A DNA stretch of 64,000 nt from Hyphomonadaceae bacterium (GTDB taxonomy: Bacteria > Pseudomonadota > Alphaproteobacteria > Caulobacterales > Aquidulcibacteraceae). Below are positions 24,158 through 32,495 of the stretch, piece after piece; the stretch's first letter is position 1, and each line of letters begins with the position of its first letter. The notes beneath the pieces were generated by a model. The model had not been told where the DNA came from. It was given only the letters and a program-made list of their open reading frames with translations, and did no database searches. A program made the position numbers and the translations under genes. The DNA is taken from contig JAIELJ010000015.1 in the NCBI GenBank assembly GCA_019753105.1, positions 62,001 through 126,000 on the forward strand, in the 5' to 3' direction.

Positions 24158-25210
24158 TCACGCCGCGTTTTTCTTCGAATCCTTGAGCAGCCCAAGCTTG
24201 ATCATGCTCTCGGCGGTGGAAACGACGCATTCTTCATTGGAACGCGGCTGCCAGCCCAACACGCGGCGCGCCTTCTCGTTGGAGCCGTTCTTGCGCTTGC
24301 CGAGCTCCGGCAAAATTTGCGCCACCGCTTCATCGCGCTTGGCGGCCATGCGCACCATGAAGTCCGGGATTTGCATGGTCGGCACGCGCTTCGCAGCGGC
24401 GCCGAGACGGCGCTTCAAGATACGCGCGATTTCCTGAATCGAGAGGAAGTCGCCCGCAACCGCCAGGAAGCGTTCGCCCTTGGCGCCGGGGTGCGTCATG
24501 CAGGTGATGTGCATTGAAGCGACATCGCGCACGTCGACTGCGCCGAAATAGAGCCGCGGACAGCCCGGCATCGCGCCATCCATCAATCGCTGCACCAACA
24601 GGATCGACGTCGAATAGTCTGGACCAAGCACCGGACCGAAGACGCCGACCGGGAGCACCGTGGAAAGCTCAAGCGCGCCGCCCTCGGCTTTGATGAAATC
24701 CCACGCAGCGCGCTCGGCGAGCGTCTTGGATTTCACATAGGCGCGGACATCATCGCCATTGGGATCAGTCCAATCTTCTTCATTGAACGGACGGTTGCGC
24801 GGCTTTTGCCCATAGCCGATCGCCGCGAACGATGAAGTCAAGACCACCCGCTTCACGCCCGCATCACGCGCCGCGCGCAACACACGCAGCGCGCCCTCGC
24901 GCGCCGGAATGATCAGATCGTCTTCATGCTTTGGAATGGCCGGCGGAAATGGCGAGGCGACGTGCAGGACATAGGCACAGCCTGCCACGGCGTCAGCCCA
25001 GCCTGCGTCATTCATCAGATCCGCAGCAACAAAGTTGAGCCGGTCACCGGCTTCGACGCCGCCTTCACGCACCATCGCGCGCACTTCGCTTTCGCGCGAA
25101 AGATTGCGTACGGTGGTGCGCACCTGATAACCGCCTTGCAGCAGCTGCACGATGCAATGCGCGCCGATAAAGCCGGTGCCGCCGGTGACGAGTACCAATT
25201 CCCCAGCCAT
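24158..25210 (-). CDS. NAD(P)-dependent epimerase/reductase (dihydroflavonol-4-reductase-like)
   Basis: An extended SDR of 350 residues. VTGGTGFIGAHCIVQLL is the dinucleotide-binding motif; catalytic residues appear in LTSSFAAIGYG and YVKSKTLAERAAW (YxxxK at about residue 158). It resembles aldehyde or dihydroflavonol reductases rather than sugar epimerases; substrate unknown. ATG at 25210 with GGAGGCC upstream. It follows the alpha/beta hydrolase gene by 27 bases on the same strand, so the SCP2, hydrolase and reductase genes may form one unit. Confidence 0.85.
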   Translation of the reverse strand: MAGELVLVTGGTGFIGAHCIVQLLQGGYQVRTTVRNLSRESEVRAMVREGGVEAGDRLNFVAADLMNDAGWADAVAGCAYVLHVASPFPPAIPKHEDDLIIPAREGALRVLRAARDAGVKRVVLTSSFAAIGYGQKPRNRPFNEEDWTDPNGDDVRAYVKSKTLAERAAWDFIKAEGGALELSTVLPVGVFGPVLGPDYSTSILLVQRLMDGAMPGCPRLYFGAVDVRDVASMHITCMTHPGAKGERFLAVAGDFLSIQEIARILKRRLGAAAKRVPTMQIPDFMVRMAAKRDEAVAQILPELGKRKNGSNEKARRVLGWQPRSNEECVVSTAESMIKLGLLKDSKKNAA

Positions 25211-25237
25211 GATCGGCCTCCTGGGACTAGAGTGAGC

Positions 25238-26182
25238 TTAAGCTTGCGCGGTCGCGGGCGCGACGCGCGCCGTGAGATCATCGAATGCGGCCCAGAACTG
25301 GGCGCGCACCGCATCCGTTTCCATCAGAATTTCGTGCTTGGCGCCAGCGATCGTGATGTGCTGCGCGCCGGGCAATTGCGCGAGCACCGTATCGTGGCTC
25401 GCATTGTCGACGAGCTGTTCTTCGCCGGCGGTCGCGACGAGGAGCGGAATGCGCACATTGGCGAGCGAATTTGGCTGTTGCAGCGATTCCGTCGCATCAG
25501 CGGCGGCAGAGACCCAACCAATCGTCGGCCCCGCCAAAGCCAAACGCGGCTCTTCGCTGATCAAGCCCTGGCAACGCGCGTGACGCTCTTTGTCATGCGT
25601 CACCGGATTGCGTTTGAAGTTCTCGCGCTTCCACTTCTTCTCAACGCCCGGCGCGAACGTGCCGCCGAGGCCGAGCGACACCATGAAGCGCGCATATTTC
25701 TTCTGAAGATCCTTGAGGCCGCTAATGCCCCACATTGGCGCAGAGAAAGCGGCTGCATCAAGTTCGACGCGGCGCGTTTGCAGAGCGCGCAGCAAAATGG
25801 CCCCGCCCATCGAGTGAGCGAGGCCGATATGCGGCTTCGGCAATTTATCCGCGAGCAAACGAACAGCGGTGGCGAGATCGTTCACCGGATCATCGAAGCT
25901 GACGAAGTGACCCTTGAGGCTGTTCTCGACTTCGCGCCCAGACAGCCCCTGCCCGCGCCAATCGATACAGAACACGGCAAAGCCGCGTTGCTGCAATTCG
26001 CGCGTCACTTCGAAATACTTTTCGATGAATTCCGTACGCCCCGGCGCGACGATCACCGAGCCACGCGCCGGGCCACGTGCAGGCGCGGTCATGACCCGCA
26101 CCTTCACGCCGCCGCGGCCTTCGAGCCAATGCTCTTCCGCGCCCTCGGGGATTTCGTTGCCTGGGACGCGTACGAACGCCAT
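25238..26182 (-). CDS. Alpha/beta hydrolase, monoacylglycerol lipase/PldB-like
   Basis: A 314-residue serine hydrolase of the lysophospholipase L2/monoglyceride lipase group. The nucleophile elbow is GLAHSMGG (Ser near residue 124), the oxyanion region reads PGRTEFIEKYFEVTREL, GFAVFCIDWRGQGLSGR is the classic second strand, an acidic residue lies in GEEQLVDN and the catalytic His in GAKHEILME. No signal peptide, so cytoplasmic or peripheral. It lies 13 bases downstream of the SCP2-domain gene, which suggests lipid handling. Confidence 0.87.
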   Translation of the reverse strand: MAFVRVPGNEIPEGAEEHWLEGRGGVKVRVMTAPARGPARGSVIVAPGRTEFIEKYFEVTRELQQRGFAVFCIDWRGQGLSGREVENSLKGHFVSFDDPVNDLATAVRLLADKLPKPHIGLAHSMGGAILLRALQTRRVELDAAAFSAPMWGISGLKDLQKKYARFMVSLGLGGTFAPGVEKKWKRENFKRNPVTHDKERHARCQGLISEEPRLALAGPTIGWVSAAADATESLQQPNSLANVRIPLLVATAGEEQLVDNASHDTVLAQLPGAQHITIAGAKHEILMETDAVRAQFWAAFDDLTARVAPATAQA

Positions 26183-26195
26183 CCGCGTTTGCGCC

Positions 26196-26495
26196 TTAGC
26201 CGCGCAGCTTGGCCATCACGCCTTGCAGCTGCATGGCGACGCCCATGTCGCCTTCGACACGGAGCTTGCCCTGCATGAAGGCGGCGGTCGCGTCGAGCGA
26301 GCCTTGAGCCATCGCGACGAAGTCTTCGAGCTTCACTTTGATGGTGGTGTCAGCGGCGGCGTCATCGGCCGAAACCGTGTTGCCGACGCCATCGAGGAAG
26401 ATCTTGCCGGCGTCGCCGAAGTCGAACTTCACCTTCTTGCCCGGCACCACGACCGTGGCTTCCTTGAAGCGGTTCAAAATTTCGTCGTACGTCAT
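26196..26495 (-). CDS. SCP2 sterol-binding domain protein
   Basis: A 99-residue stand-alone SCP2-type lipid-binding domain: MTYDEILNRFKEATVVVPGKKVKFDFGD, GKIFLDG, DTTIKVKLEDFVAMAQGSLDATAAFMQGKLRVEGDMGVAMQL, matching the family's beta-sheet and hydrophobic tunnel pattern. Start ATG 26495 follows a strong GGAGGAAGAG; the longer frame to 26561 is unsupported. It may carry fatty acyl or isoprenoid lipids for the downstream hydrolase and reductase. Confidence 0.9.
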   Translation of the reverse strand: MTYDEILNRFKEATVVVPGKKVKFDFGDAGKIFLDGVGNTVSADDAAADTTIKVKLEDFVAMAQGSLDATAAFMQGKLRVEGDMGVAMQLQGVMAKLRG

Positions 26496-26584
26496 AAGCT
26501 CTTCCTCCGGACTGACCCGTTGTTCGGGCCCCGTTACACACCAGCGCGCTTGTCCCCGCAAGGGTGACGGCGCCGTCAGCGCGA

Positions 26585-27466
26585 CTAATTCGGGATTGGC
26601 GCCCTGGCGGAAACCCCGGCAGGTTTGCGAAATTTCAGTGTCATCCGGTCGCTCTCGCCGATCGCCTCGTAGGGCGACGTGTCGAAGCTCGGATTATCCG
26701 GCTGCCCAAGCGGCGAGGTCCGGTAGGTCGGCGGCAGCGTCCAGACGCCGAATGGGTGATCGCGCGTGTCGCGCGGATTGGCGTTGATGTCGCTCGCGGC
26801 CACGAACTCGAAGCCCGCCTCCTGCGCCAGCGCGCGCACGTAAGCTTCCTGCACATAGCCAGTTCCAGCCAACGGATCCTGCAAGCCCGTCGACGCGCCG
26901 CGGTGTTGCTCGATGCCGAACGAACCGCCCGGCTTCAACGCAGCAAGCACGCCGGCGAACACGCGCTCTGCCGTGCCTTCGGCCATCAAGGTGTGAATGC
27001 TGTTGGCGATGATCGCCAGATCAACGCTATTCGCCGGCGCGAGCGCTGCACCGCGTGGCGTCACCGCCGTGCGCGTAATTTCGCCGAACAGTTCGCGATT
27101 GTGATCGAAGCGCGCTTGCCATGCCGCCAGCGTTTCGCGTTGCGCAAGCGACGGCGATGCTGGATCGAACTGTGCCGCGATCAGCTGGCCGCCATTGGTG
27201 TGCAGATACGGCGCAAGGATCGACGTGTACCAGCCGAGGCCGGGCAGCACTTCGAGCACCGTCATGTCGCCTTCGAGGCCCCAGAACAGCAGCGTCTGCA
27301 GCGGGTGACGATATTGATCGCGCTCGGCATCGATGCGCCACGCGCCACCGATCGCCCAACCGAGCGAACCGGGCGGCGGCGCGTCCGCCGCGTTCGGGCG
27401 GCCGGGCCCGCAAGCGGCGAGGCTCGCGGCGGTAAGCCCCAGGACGGCGTGGCGGCGCGTAAACAT
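26585..27466 (-). CDS. Exported methyltransferase-like lipoprotein (COG4798 type)
   Basis: 293 residues. The N-terminus TRRHAVLGLTAASLAAC combines a twin-arginine pattern with a lipobox, so the protein is probably Tat-exported and lipid-anchored. The rest is a Rossmann SAM-methyltransferase-like fold: TVLEVLPGLGWYTSILAPYL (motif I), DLAIIANSIHTL, LKPGGSFGIEQHRG. Members of COG4798 share this odd extracytoplasmic location; whether they bind SAM there is unknown. Divergent from the hsp20 gene across a 212-bp gap. Confidence 0.8.
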   Translation of the reverse strand: MFTRRHAVLGLTAASLAACGPGRPNAADAPPPGSLGWAIGGAWRIDAERDQYRHPLQTLLFWGLEGDMTVLEVLPGLGWYTSILAPYLHTNGGQLIAAQFDPASPSLAQRETLAAWQARFDHNRELFGEITRTAVTPRGAALAPANSVDLAIIANSIHTLMAEGTAERVFAGVLAALKPGGSFGIEQHRGASTGLQDPLAGTGYVQEAYVRALAQEAGFEFVAASDINANPRDTRDHPFGVWTLPPTYRTSPLGQPDNPSFDTSPYEAIGESDRMTLKFRKPAGVSARAPIPN

Positions 27467-27523
27467 AGGCTCTGCGCTACGGCGGAAGGCCTAAGATTGT
27501 CAAAACAAGTGCTGCGGGAGGGG

Positions 27524-27551
27524 CTTGAAGCCCCGAAACCGGCCCCCAAAT
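27524..27551 (+). promoter_or_regulatory. Sigma-32 (RpoH) type heat-shock promoter for hsp20
   Basis: CTTGAA at 27524-27529, a 14-base spacer, then CCCCAAAT at 27544-27551, close to the RpoH consensus CTTGAAA / CCCCATNT. It gives a predicted 5' leader of about 120 nt ahead of the Hsp20 start, with a GCTTCC/GGAAGC hairpin near the end. Confidence 0.75.
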
Positions 27552-27678
27552 GACGGTCACGGCGCTCATTTGAGGCCGTGTCGCGGACGCCGCCGTCGCC
27601 TTCGGGGACGAGAGCACCGCACCCAACTGCACGCTTCCTAAGCCCGGAAGCGGATGTCGCTTTGAGGAGGACACTTAC

Positions 27679-28161
27679 ATGGCTACCAACGAACTCAATC
27701 CACTTTACCGCACCCTCGTCGGCTTCGACCGTATCGCGTCGCTGATGGACCAAGCCGCGCGTCTGGACGCAGCACCTGGCTATCCGCCCTTTAACGTCGA
27801 ACAGGTCGACGAAGATTCTTTCCGCATCGAACTCGCGGTCGCCGGCTTCGGCCAGGACGATCTCACCATCGAGTTCAAGCAGAACTCGCTCGTCGTCACC
27901 GGCACGCGCAAGCAGCCCGAGACGCAGCGCAACTTCCTGCATCGCGGCATCGCCGAGCGCAGCTTCGAGCGCCGCTTCGGCCTTGCCGATCACGTCCGCG
28001 TCGCCGGCGCCAAGCTGGAGAACGGCTTGCTGACCATCGAACTCATCCGCGAGCTTCCTGAGATCATGAAGCCGCGCAAGATCGAGATCGGCACGCACGC
28101 TGGCGCCAAGTCGAAGCCGAAGGTTGTCGACGCGGCGAACGACGAAACCGAAGCGGCTTAA
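27679..28161 (+). CDS. Small heat-shock protein, Hsp20/IbpA family
   Basis: ATP-independent holdase chaperone of 160 residues. The alpha-crystallin domain spans about residues 36-125: YPPFNVEQVDEDSFRIELAVAGF, then LVVTGTRK, FLHRGIAERSFERRFGLADHV and the C-terminal strand LENGLLTIELIRELPE; the I/V-x-I type tail is replaced by RKIEIG. Strong Shine-Dalgarno GAGGAGG. Its promoter carries RpoH-type boxes. A terminator lies at 28242-28278. Confidence 0.95.
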   Translation: MATNELNPLYRTLVGFDRIASLMDQAARLDAAPGYPPFNVEQVDEDSFRIELAVAGFGQDDLTIEFKQNSLVVTGTRKQPETQRNFLHRGIAERSFERRFGLADHVRVAGAKLENGLLTIELIRELPEIMKPRKIEIGTHAGAKSKPKVVDAANDETEAA

Positions 28162-28173
28162 TCCCCCGCTTCT

Positions 28174-28215
28174 CCCGCCGCGCGGCTCTCCCCCTCCCCC
28201 CTGCCGCGCGGCGGG
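28174..28215. repeat. 13-bp perfect inverted repeat downstream of hsp20
   Basis: CCCGCCGCGCGGC (28174-28186) pairs with GCCGCGCGGCGGG (28203-28215) around a C/T-rich 16-nt loop. No U-run follows. It sits between the stop and the true terminator and may protect the 3' end of the mRNA. Confidence 0.6.
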
Positions 28216-28241
28216 GACTTCCATCCCCCGCGAAATGCCTC

Positions 28242-28278
28242 ACGGCGCGCACCTCTCCCCCGAGTGCGCGCCGTTTTT
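28242..28278 (+). terminator. Rho-independent terminator of hsp20
   Basis: ACGGCGCGCAC (28242-28252) pairs with GTGCGCGCCGT (28264-28274), followed by TTTTT. Strong GC stem and U-run. Confidence 0.9.
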
Positions 28279-28311
28279 CGTTTGAGGCGTACAAGAGCAG
28301 GTGGCGAACGT

Positions 28312-28494
28312 ATGCTTGCCACTATGGTCGCGCGTTGGCTCCCGTTGTGCATCAGCATCGTGTTTGCGGTCCCGATCGCAATATTGAGTTTCATTGAGTT
28401 TCACGCCGTGGGCGTGGAACCTAGCCGTGCCGGCCATTTGGAAAATTTGACGGGTGGGCGGGGAGTGGCTCAGTGCGGAGATTCGATTGGCTAG
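28312..28494 (+). CDS. Doubtful 60-residue membrane ORF
   Basis: A frame from ATG 28312 with a hydrophobic segment WLPLCISIVFAVPIAILSFI and no recognised domain. No convincing Shine-Dalgarno lies upstream; the end overlaps the convergent lipoprotein gene by 4 bases. This is the only candidate in the 28162-28490 gap besides the terminator structures. It may be chance. Confidence 0.25.
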   Translation: MLATMVARWLPLCISIVFAVPIAILSFIEFHAVGVEPSRAGHLENLTGGRGVAQCGDSIG

Positions 28495-29249
28495 CGAAAA
28501 GCGATGGCCACTCGAACTTCTTGGGCAGCAGTGCGCGAACTTGGAGTGGTAAGGTCGACCATCCGGATTAGCTCCAGCGGCAGTCCCTGGCCGATCATGT
28601 TATCTCGAACGGCCTCACCCTGAGCAAGATCCGCGAATGTAACGGTAACCGATTCCACGTTGCACTCGCGGGCACGATTCAGAGTACGGGCCACGTACGA
28701 TGATGATGACTCATCGAGGGTGGGCCCGCCATCTTCGAAGGTAACGACGAACTCTTGATTTGAGCAGGGCAGTGGCTCCACGATGGGCGAACTAATCAGC
28801 CCACGGGCTATGTGATCTGCCTCGTTCAATCGGCGGTAGAGGTCCTCTGCGTTGGGGGCGTCGCAGCCGAGGCGCCAACCCGAACGAGTGCGCTCTCCGT
28901 TCATCACAAACTCAATTTCGCCGTAGGGGCCGTCCGTGGGAGCGTTCGAGCATTGGACACCGCTTTGGCGCCACGGACTCATGACTTGAAGTATCCGATC
29001 AAATGCCTCGATCGGGACCTGCAATTCGTGCACGCCGCGTTCATCCGTATATCGACCGGCGCCACCCCGGGTGATCGACCATCCGTGGATCGTTCGCCCC
29101 CAGAAGAGATGCCGCACGTCTATAGTGTCCGGTCCAGCAACGTGTTCGGGCGTGGGGCTTGATGATCTGGCCATGCTCTCGCCGCCAACCGGCGTCGTAC
29201 TCGCGCAGGCCGCCGTGCACAGCGCAATGACCGCTATCAAAGCTCGCAT
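28491..29249 (-). CDS. Lipoprotein of unknown function
   Basis: 252 residues from ATG 29249. MRALIAVIALCTAACAS is a lipoprotein signal peptide with the lipid-modified Cys near residue 15. The mature part contains four other cysteines, a GWSITRGGAGRYTDERGVHELQV stretch, and a C-terminal portion (FVVTFEDGGPTLDESSSSYVARTL through VRVAIAF) that faintly resembles an OmpA-C-like fold; that resemblance is weak. Lower GC than neighbours by eye. Not recognised. Confidence 0.65.
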   Translation of the reverse strand: MRALIAVIALCTAACASTTPVGGESMARSSSPTPEHVAGPDTIDVRHLFWGRTIHGWSITRGGAGRYTDERGVHELQVPIEAFDRILQVMSPWRQSGVQCSNAPTDGPYGEIEFVMNGERTRSGWRLGCDAPNAEDLYRRLNEADHIARGLISSPIVEPLPCSNQEFVVTFEDGGPTLDESSSSYVARTLNRARECNVESVTVTFADLAQGEAVRDNMIGQGLPLELIRMVDLTTPSSRTAAQEVRVAIAFR

Positions 29250-29654
29250 GGGCCCCGCCTTCTTGCTGTGATTGTTCCACGCCCGCGCCAACGAAGGCTA
29301 ATCATCCCATTTTAGCCGAAACTCAACTCACACAAAGCGTCTGTTCTCGGCGAAAAGCGGACCTAGCCCGCCGAGCGATCTATCCCACACCAAACACCGC
29401 GCTGCGCCTTTGTTTCAACGCTTGGCACAAAACTTATCCTACACCTTCGAACCGCGCTTAGACCGCGCATGTCTGCTTCATCGAAGGGGCGTTGGTCCAA
29501 CCCAGCGTGAGGCGGAACGTGGTGAGCGAGGCTAGGCGGCGGGGATTGAAACCGTCGCGGTCTGGGGATCGGTGTTGGACTGACCCACTCGCCGTTGGCG
29601 CACAGGGCCCGGAGCGAATAACTCCCCATCTCTTGCGCTGATGTAAGCATCGCG

Positions 29655-29724
29655 GGGACGCTGAGCGAAACGCGCAGTATCTCTCATAGAATCTTGGCGC
29701 CTTAGCGCGTCAGCTCAGCGTCCC
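29655..29724. other. Long hairpin within a 530-bp gene-poor gap (29292-29822)
   Basis: GGGACGCTGAGC (29655-29666) pairs with GCTCAGCGTCCC (29713-29724), and ACGCGC (29670-29675) with GCGCGT (29705-29710), leaving a 29-nt loop. No U-run follows immediately. The rest of the gap holds no gene I can support: a 95-codon minus-strand frame (29363-29650) lacks a Shine-Dalgarno and any domain. The hairpin could belong to a small RNA or a relic element; I did not match it to tmRNA, 6S, RNase P or SRP RNA. Confidence 0.4.
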
Positions 29725-29822
29725 GCCCTTCGGCTTCATAGGAAGCGCGAGGTTGCAAACTTGTGACCTGCGCCACGCTCTAAAGCGGTGCGCCCACACG
29801 CTCCGCGTGCTACATCCGCCCC

Positions 29823-31670
29823 ATGCCTGAGGCCCCCCAGACACGCAGGCTTGCGGCCATCGTCTCGGCCGACATCGCCGGCTATTCGGCATTGTCGGAG
29901 CGCGACGCGGGCCTGGCTGTGACGCATGTCGCGCACTTGCGCGACCACGCCCGCGCCGCTTGCGCGCGTCACGGCGGGCGCATCTTCAACACCTCAGGCG
30001 ACGGCGTGATGCTCGAATTCGCCAGCGCCAGCGATGCGCTCGCCGCCGCGATCGAGCTTTGCGAGGCGCAGAGCGAGGTCAGTTTCCGCGTCGGCGTGCA
30101 TTTGGGCGAAGTGACGCCGGCGGAGGACGACGATCTGCTCGGCCACGGCGTCAACGTCGCCGCGCGCTTGCAAGCGCAAGCCAATGCCGGCGGGCTCATC
30201 GTCTCGCAGCTCGTGCGCGACAGCGTCTCGCCCGAACTGGCCGCCCGCCTCACCGCGCGCGGCAGCGTGCGGCTGGCGAAAATGCGCGAGACGATGCGCA
30301 TCTTCGCCTTCGACGCGGGCGCCGCACCCCGCCCTGCGCTCGCCACACCGATCCTTGCCGTGCTTGCCTTCGATACGCCCACACGCGATCGCGCCACGCG
30401 CGGCTTCGCGGACGGCTTGTCGGAAGAAATCCTCTACACCGTATCGCGCCTGCCCGGCCTGAAAGTGCTGGGCGCAACGTCGAGCTTCTCCTTCCGCGGG
30501 CGCGATAAAGCCAAGGCGGCAAAAACGCTGAACGCCACCCATGTTCTGGATGGCTCAGTGCGGCGCGGCGAAGAGAGCGTGCGCGTCGCTGCACACTTGG
30601 CCGATGCAGAAACCGGCGTCGTGCTCTGGTCCGATCGCTACGATCGCCCGCTCGATGACGCGCTCTCGCTGCAAGAAGAAATCGCCGCCGAAGTCGCCAA
30701 GGCGCTCGCTGTTGCGCTAGGCGAAGTGCGCCGGCGCGCTGCTCCGAAAATCACCGCCGCACTCTCCGACGCCTATTTCGAAGCCCGCGAACTGCTCCGC
30801 TCCGGCGCCATTGTCTGCATCCAAACAGCGGCCTCCGCGCTCGATCGCATCGTCCGCGAAGCGCCCGATTTCGCCCGGGCATGGGCGGCACTCGCGACAG
30901 CCAAGCTCGAAGTGCTGCGCCTGTCACGCTCCGATCGTGCGCGTCTAGTGGAGGACGCACGCGAAGCCGCCGAACGCGCGCTCGGCGCCGATCCCAGCAT
31001 GGGCGAAGCCTACGCCGTGCTCGCAGCCCTCGAAGGCGAGTTCTTCGGCCGCTGGCGAGAGCGCGAGGCATTGCTCGAGCAAGCGCTCAGCGTCGAACCG
31101 AACAATCCGCTGCTGCTTTTCCGGCACGGACAATTCTTGGTGTCCGTCGGCCGTGTCGAGGCGGGCTATGCACGCCAAGCCGAAGCCTTCGCGCTCGATC
31201 CGCTCGATCCGATGCTGGCGGCGTTTCATGGCTATAATGTCTGGTCGAAGCGCGAAAAGGCAGAGGGCCGCGCCATCCTCGAACACGCGGCCAAGCGCTA
31301 CCCCGACAACGTCTTCGTCTGGTTCATGCGCCTGAACACGGCCGCGCTCGATGGCGACTTCGCCGCGGCGCAGACGCTCCGCGAAGACGGCGCGCGCCTC
31401 ATCCCGGGTCTCCGCGAATCCGCCTCCTATAAAGCCGGAGAGCGCATGCAGCAGCTGATGATGGCGCCCTCGCCGGAGGCGTTCATGCAGCTCGGCGAAG
31501 ATTTCGCCGCAATGGCGGAAGCCGAGCCCGCCGCGGCACTTGATCTAGCGGTAGCGCTCTCAGTGCTGGGCTTCACCGGCCCCGCGCTCGAACTCTTCGC
31601 CGACGCGCTCGACAACGTCGACGCCTGGCGCCACGGCGCGCTGGAGACGACGCGCCCGCACATCGGCTAG
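29823..31670 (+). CDS. Class III adenylate/guanylate cyclase with TPR region (C-terminus cut by in-frame TAG)
   Basis: Makes cyclic nucleotide in the cytoplasm. Residues 1-170 form the class III catalytic domain: metal Asp17 in VSADIAGYS, Asp60 in FNTSGDGVML, and GVNVAARLQAQANAGGL with the transition-state Asn/Arg. A TolB-like segment follows (AVLAFDTPTRDRATRGFADGLSEEIL, about 180-300), then TPR repeats to about 600. TAG at 31668-31670 interrupts the frame, which stays open for 57 more codons to TAA 31842-31844 and encodes LCTRLGLSRYWRETEAWPDC, the usual C-terminal segment of such proteins. The catalytic part is intact. Confidence 0.88.
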   Translation: MPEAPQTRRLAAIVSADIAGYSALSERDAGLAVTHVAHLRDHARAACARHGGRIFNTSGDGVMLEFASASDALAAAIELCEAQSEVSFRVGVHLGEVTPAEDDDLLGHGVNVAARLQAQANAGGLIVSQLVRDSVSPELAARLTARGSVRLAKMRETMRIFAFDAGAAPRPALATPILAVLAFDTPTRDRATRGFADGLSEEILYTVSRLPGLKVLGATSSFSFRGRDKAKAAKTLNATHVLDGSVRRGEESVRVAAHLADAETGVVLWSDRYDRPLDDALSLQEEIAAEVAKALAVALGEVRRRAAPKITAALSDAYFEARELLRSGAIVCIQTAASALDRIVREAPDFARAWAALATAKLEVLRLSRSDRARLVEDAREAAERALGADPSMGEAYAVLAALEGEFFGRWREREALLEQALSVEPNNPLLLFRHGQFLVSVGRVEAGYARQAEAFALDPLDPMLAAFHGYNVWSKREKAEGRAILEHAAKRYPDNVFVWFMRLNTAALDGDFAAAQTLREDGARLIPGLRESASYKAGERMQQLMMAPSPEAFMQLGEDFAAMAEAEPAAALDLAVALSVLGFTGPALELFADALDNVDAWRHGALETTRPHIG

Positions 31671-31815
31671 GAAACGGCGCTGCTGTTCATCGATCAGACC
31701 ATACAGCTGCGCATGAATGCGGACTTCCCGAAGCTCTGCACCCGGCTCGGCCTCTCGCGCTACTGGCGCGAAACCGAAGCGTGGCCCGATTGCGTGAGCC
31801 ACGCGCCATACGATT

Positions 31816-32445
31816 TCAAAGCCGCGTGCGCGCTAAGTGCTTAATCTTCTTGGTGATTTCCGCCTTCGCCTTCTCCTCCCGCTTGCGTCGGTTAAAAACG
31901 CCGCGGAGGTGGCGAAGATCAGCGGGCGACAGCATTTTTTCAGCGGCCACGAATTGCTCCTGCTCTTCCTCACGAATGTGGTGCAGGTACTTTTCCTTGA
32001 GCTTCTCGAAACGCCGCAGCCAGCTGGGCGAAGCCATGTCGCGCGCGGCGAGATCGGCTAAGAGATCGTCGATTTGCTTGTGTTCAGCCACCGCATGGCG
32101 CGCGTCCTCCGTCGTCTTTGGATCGCGCAGCACAGACGACCACAATGCTTGTTCTTCGGCGGCAGCGTGAGCTTTCACTTCTTTGGTCAGCTCCAGGAAG
32201 AGCGTACGGCGCACAGCACTATCGCCGTGCGTTTCCTGGATCATTGCCAGCAACGCGCGATGGCGATCGTGATCCTCGACCAGCCTGCCGAAAATGTCGG
32301 GGTTGCCGCGGAAATGAGTTTCCGGCGTGCTGCCGATGCGCGCCGCGAGCTTGGGCGCGACGGCTTTGGCTTTCGACACGCCCACGGCTTTCGCGATGCG
32401 CGGGCTAATCTTTTTCAGCTTGGCAGAGTGCTTGGCGGTAGGCAT
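31816..32445 (-). CDS. Hemerythrin HHE domain protein
   Basis: A 209-residue iron-binding four-helix protein. Metal ligands appear in EDHDRHRALL (about residue 60), KEVKAHAAAEEQALW (about 90), DARHAVAEHKQIDDLL (about 117) and LHHIREEEQEQF (about 155), the HHE pattern. A basic Lys/Arg-rich N-terminus and C-terminus suggest nucleic-acid or membrane proximity. ATG at 32445 is preferred to TTG at 32457. Its 3' end overlaps the readthrough tail of the cyclase gene. Likely an oxygen, iron or redox stress sensor or scavenger. Confidence 0.88.
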   Translation of the reverse strand: MPTAKHSAKLKKISPRIAKAVGVSKAKAVAPKLAARIGSTPETHFRGNPDIFGRLVEDHDRHRALLAMIQETHGDSAVRRTLFLELTKEVKAHAAAEEQALWSSVLRDPKTTEDARHAVAEHKQIDDLLADLAARDMASPSWLRRFEKLKEKYLHHIREEEQEQFVAAEKMLSPADLRHLRGVFNRRKREEKAKAEITKKIKHLARTRL

Positions 32446-32495
32446 TGCCCGAAGCAACGCTTACCGCACATGCCGGTTCCCGGCGCGCCGCGCGC

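Noticed and set aside
29543-29552. GGATTGAAAC, the end of a common type I CRISPR repeat
   Set aside because: It occurs only once, with no spacers or cas genes nearby.
29363-29650. 95-codon minus-strand frame in the 29292-29822 gap
   Set aside because: No Shine-Dalgarno, no recognisable domain, Pro/Arg/Ser-rich composition typical of chance frames.
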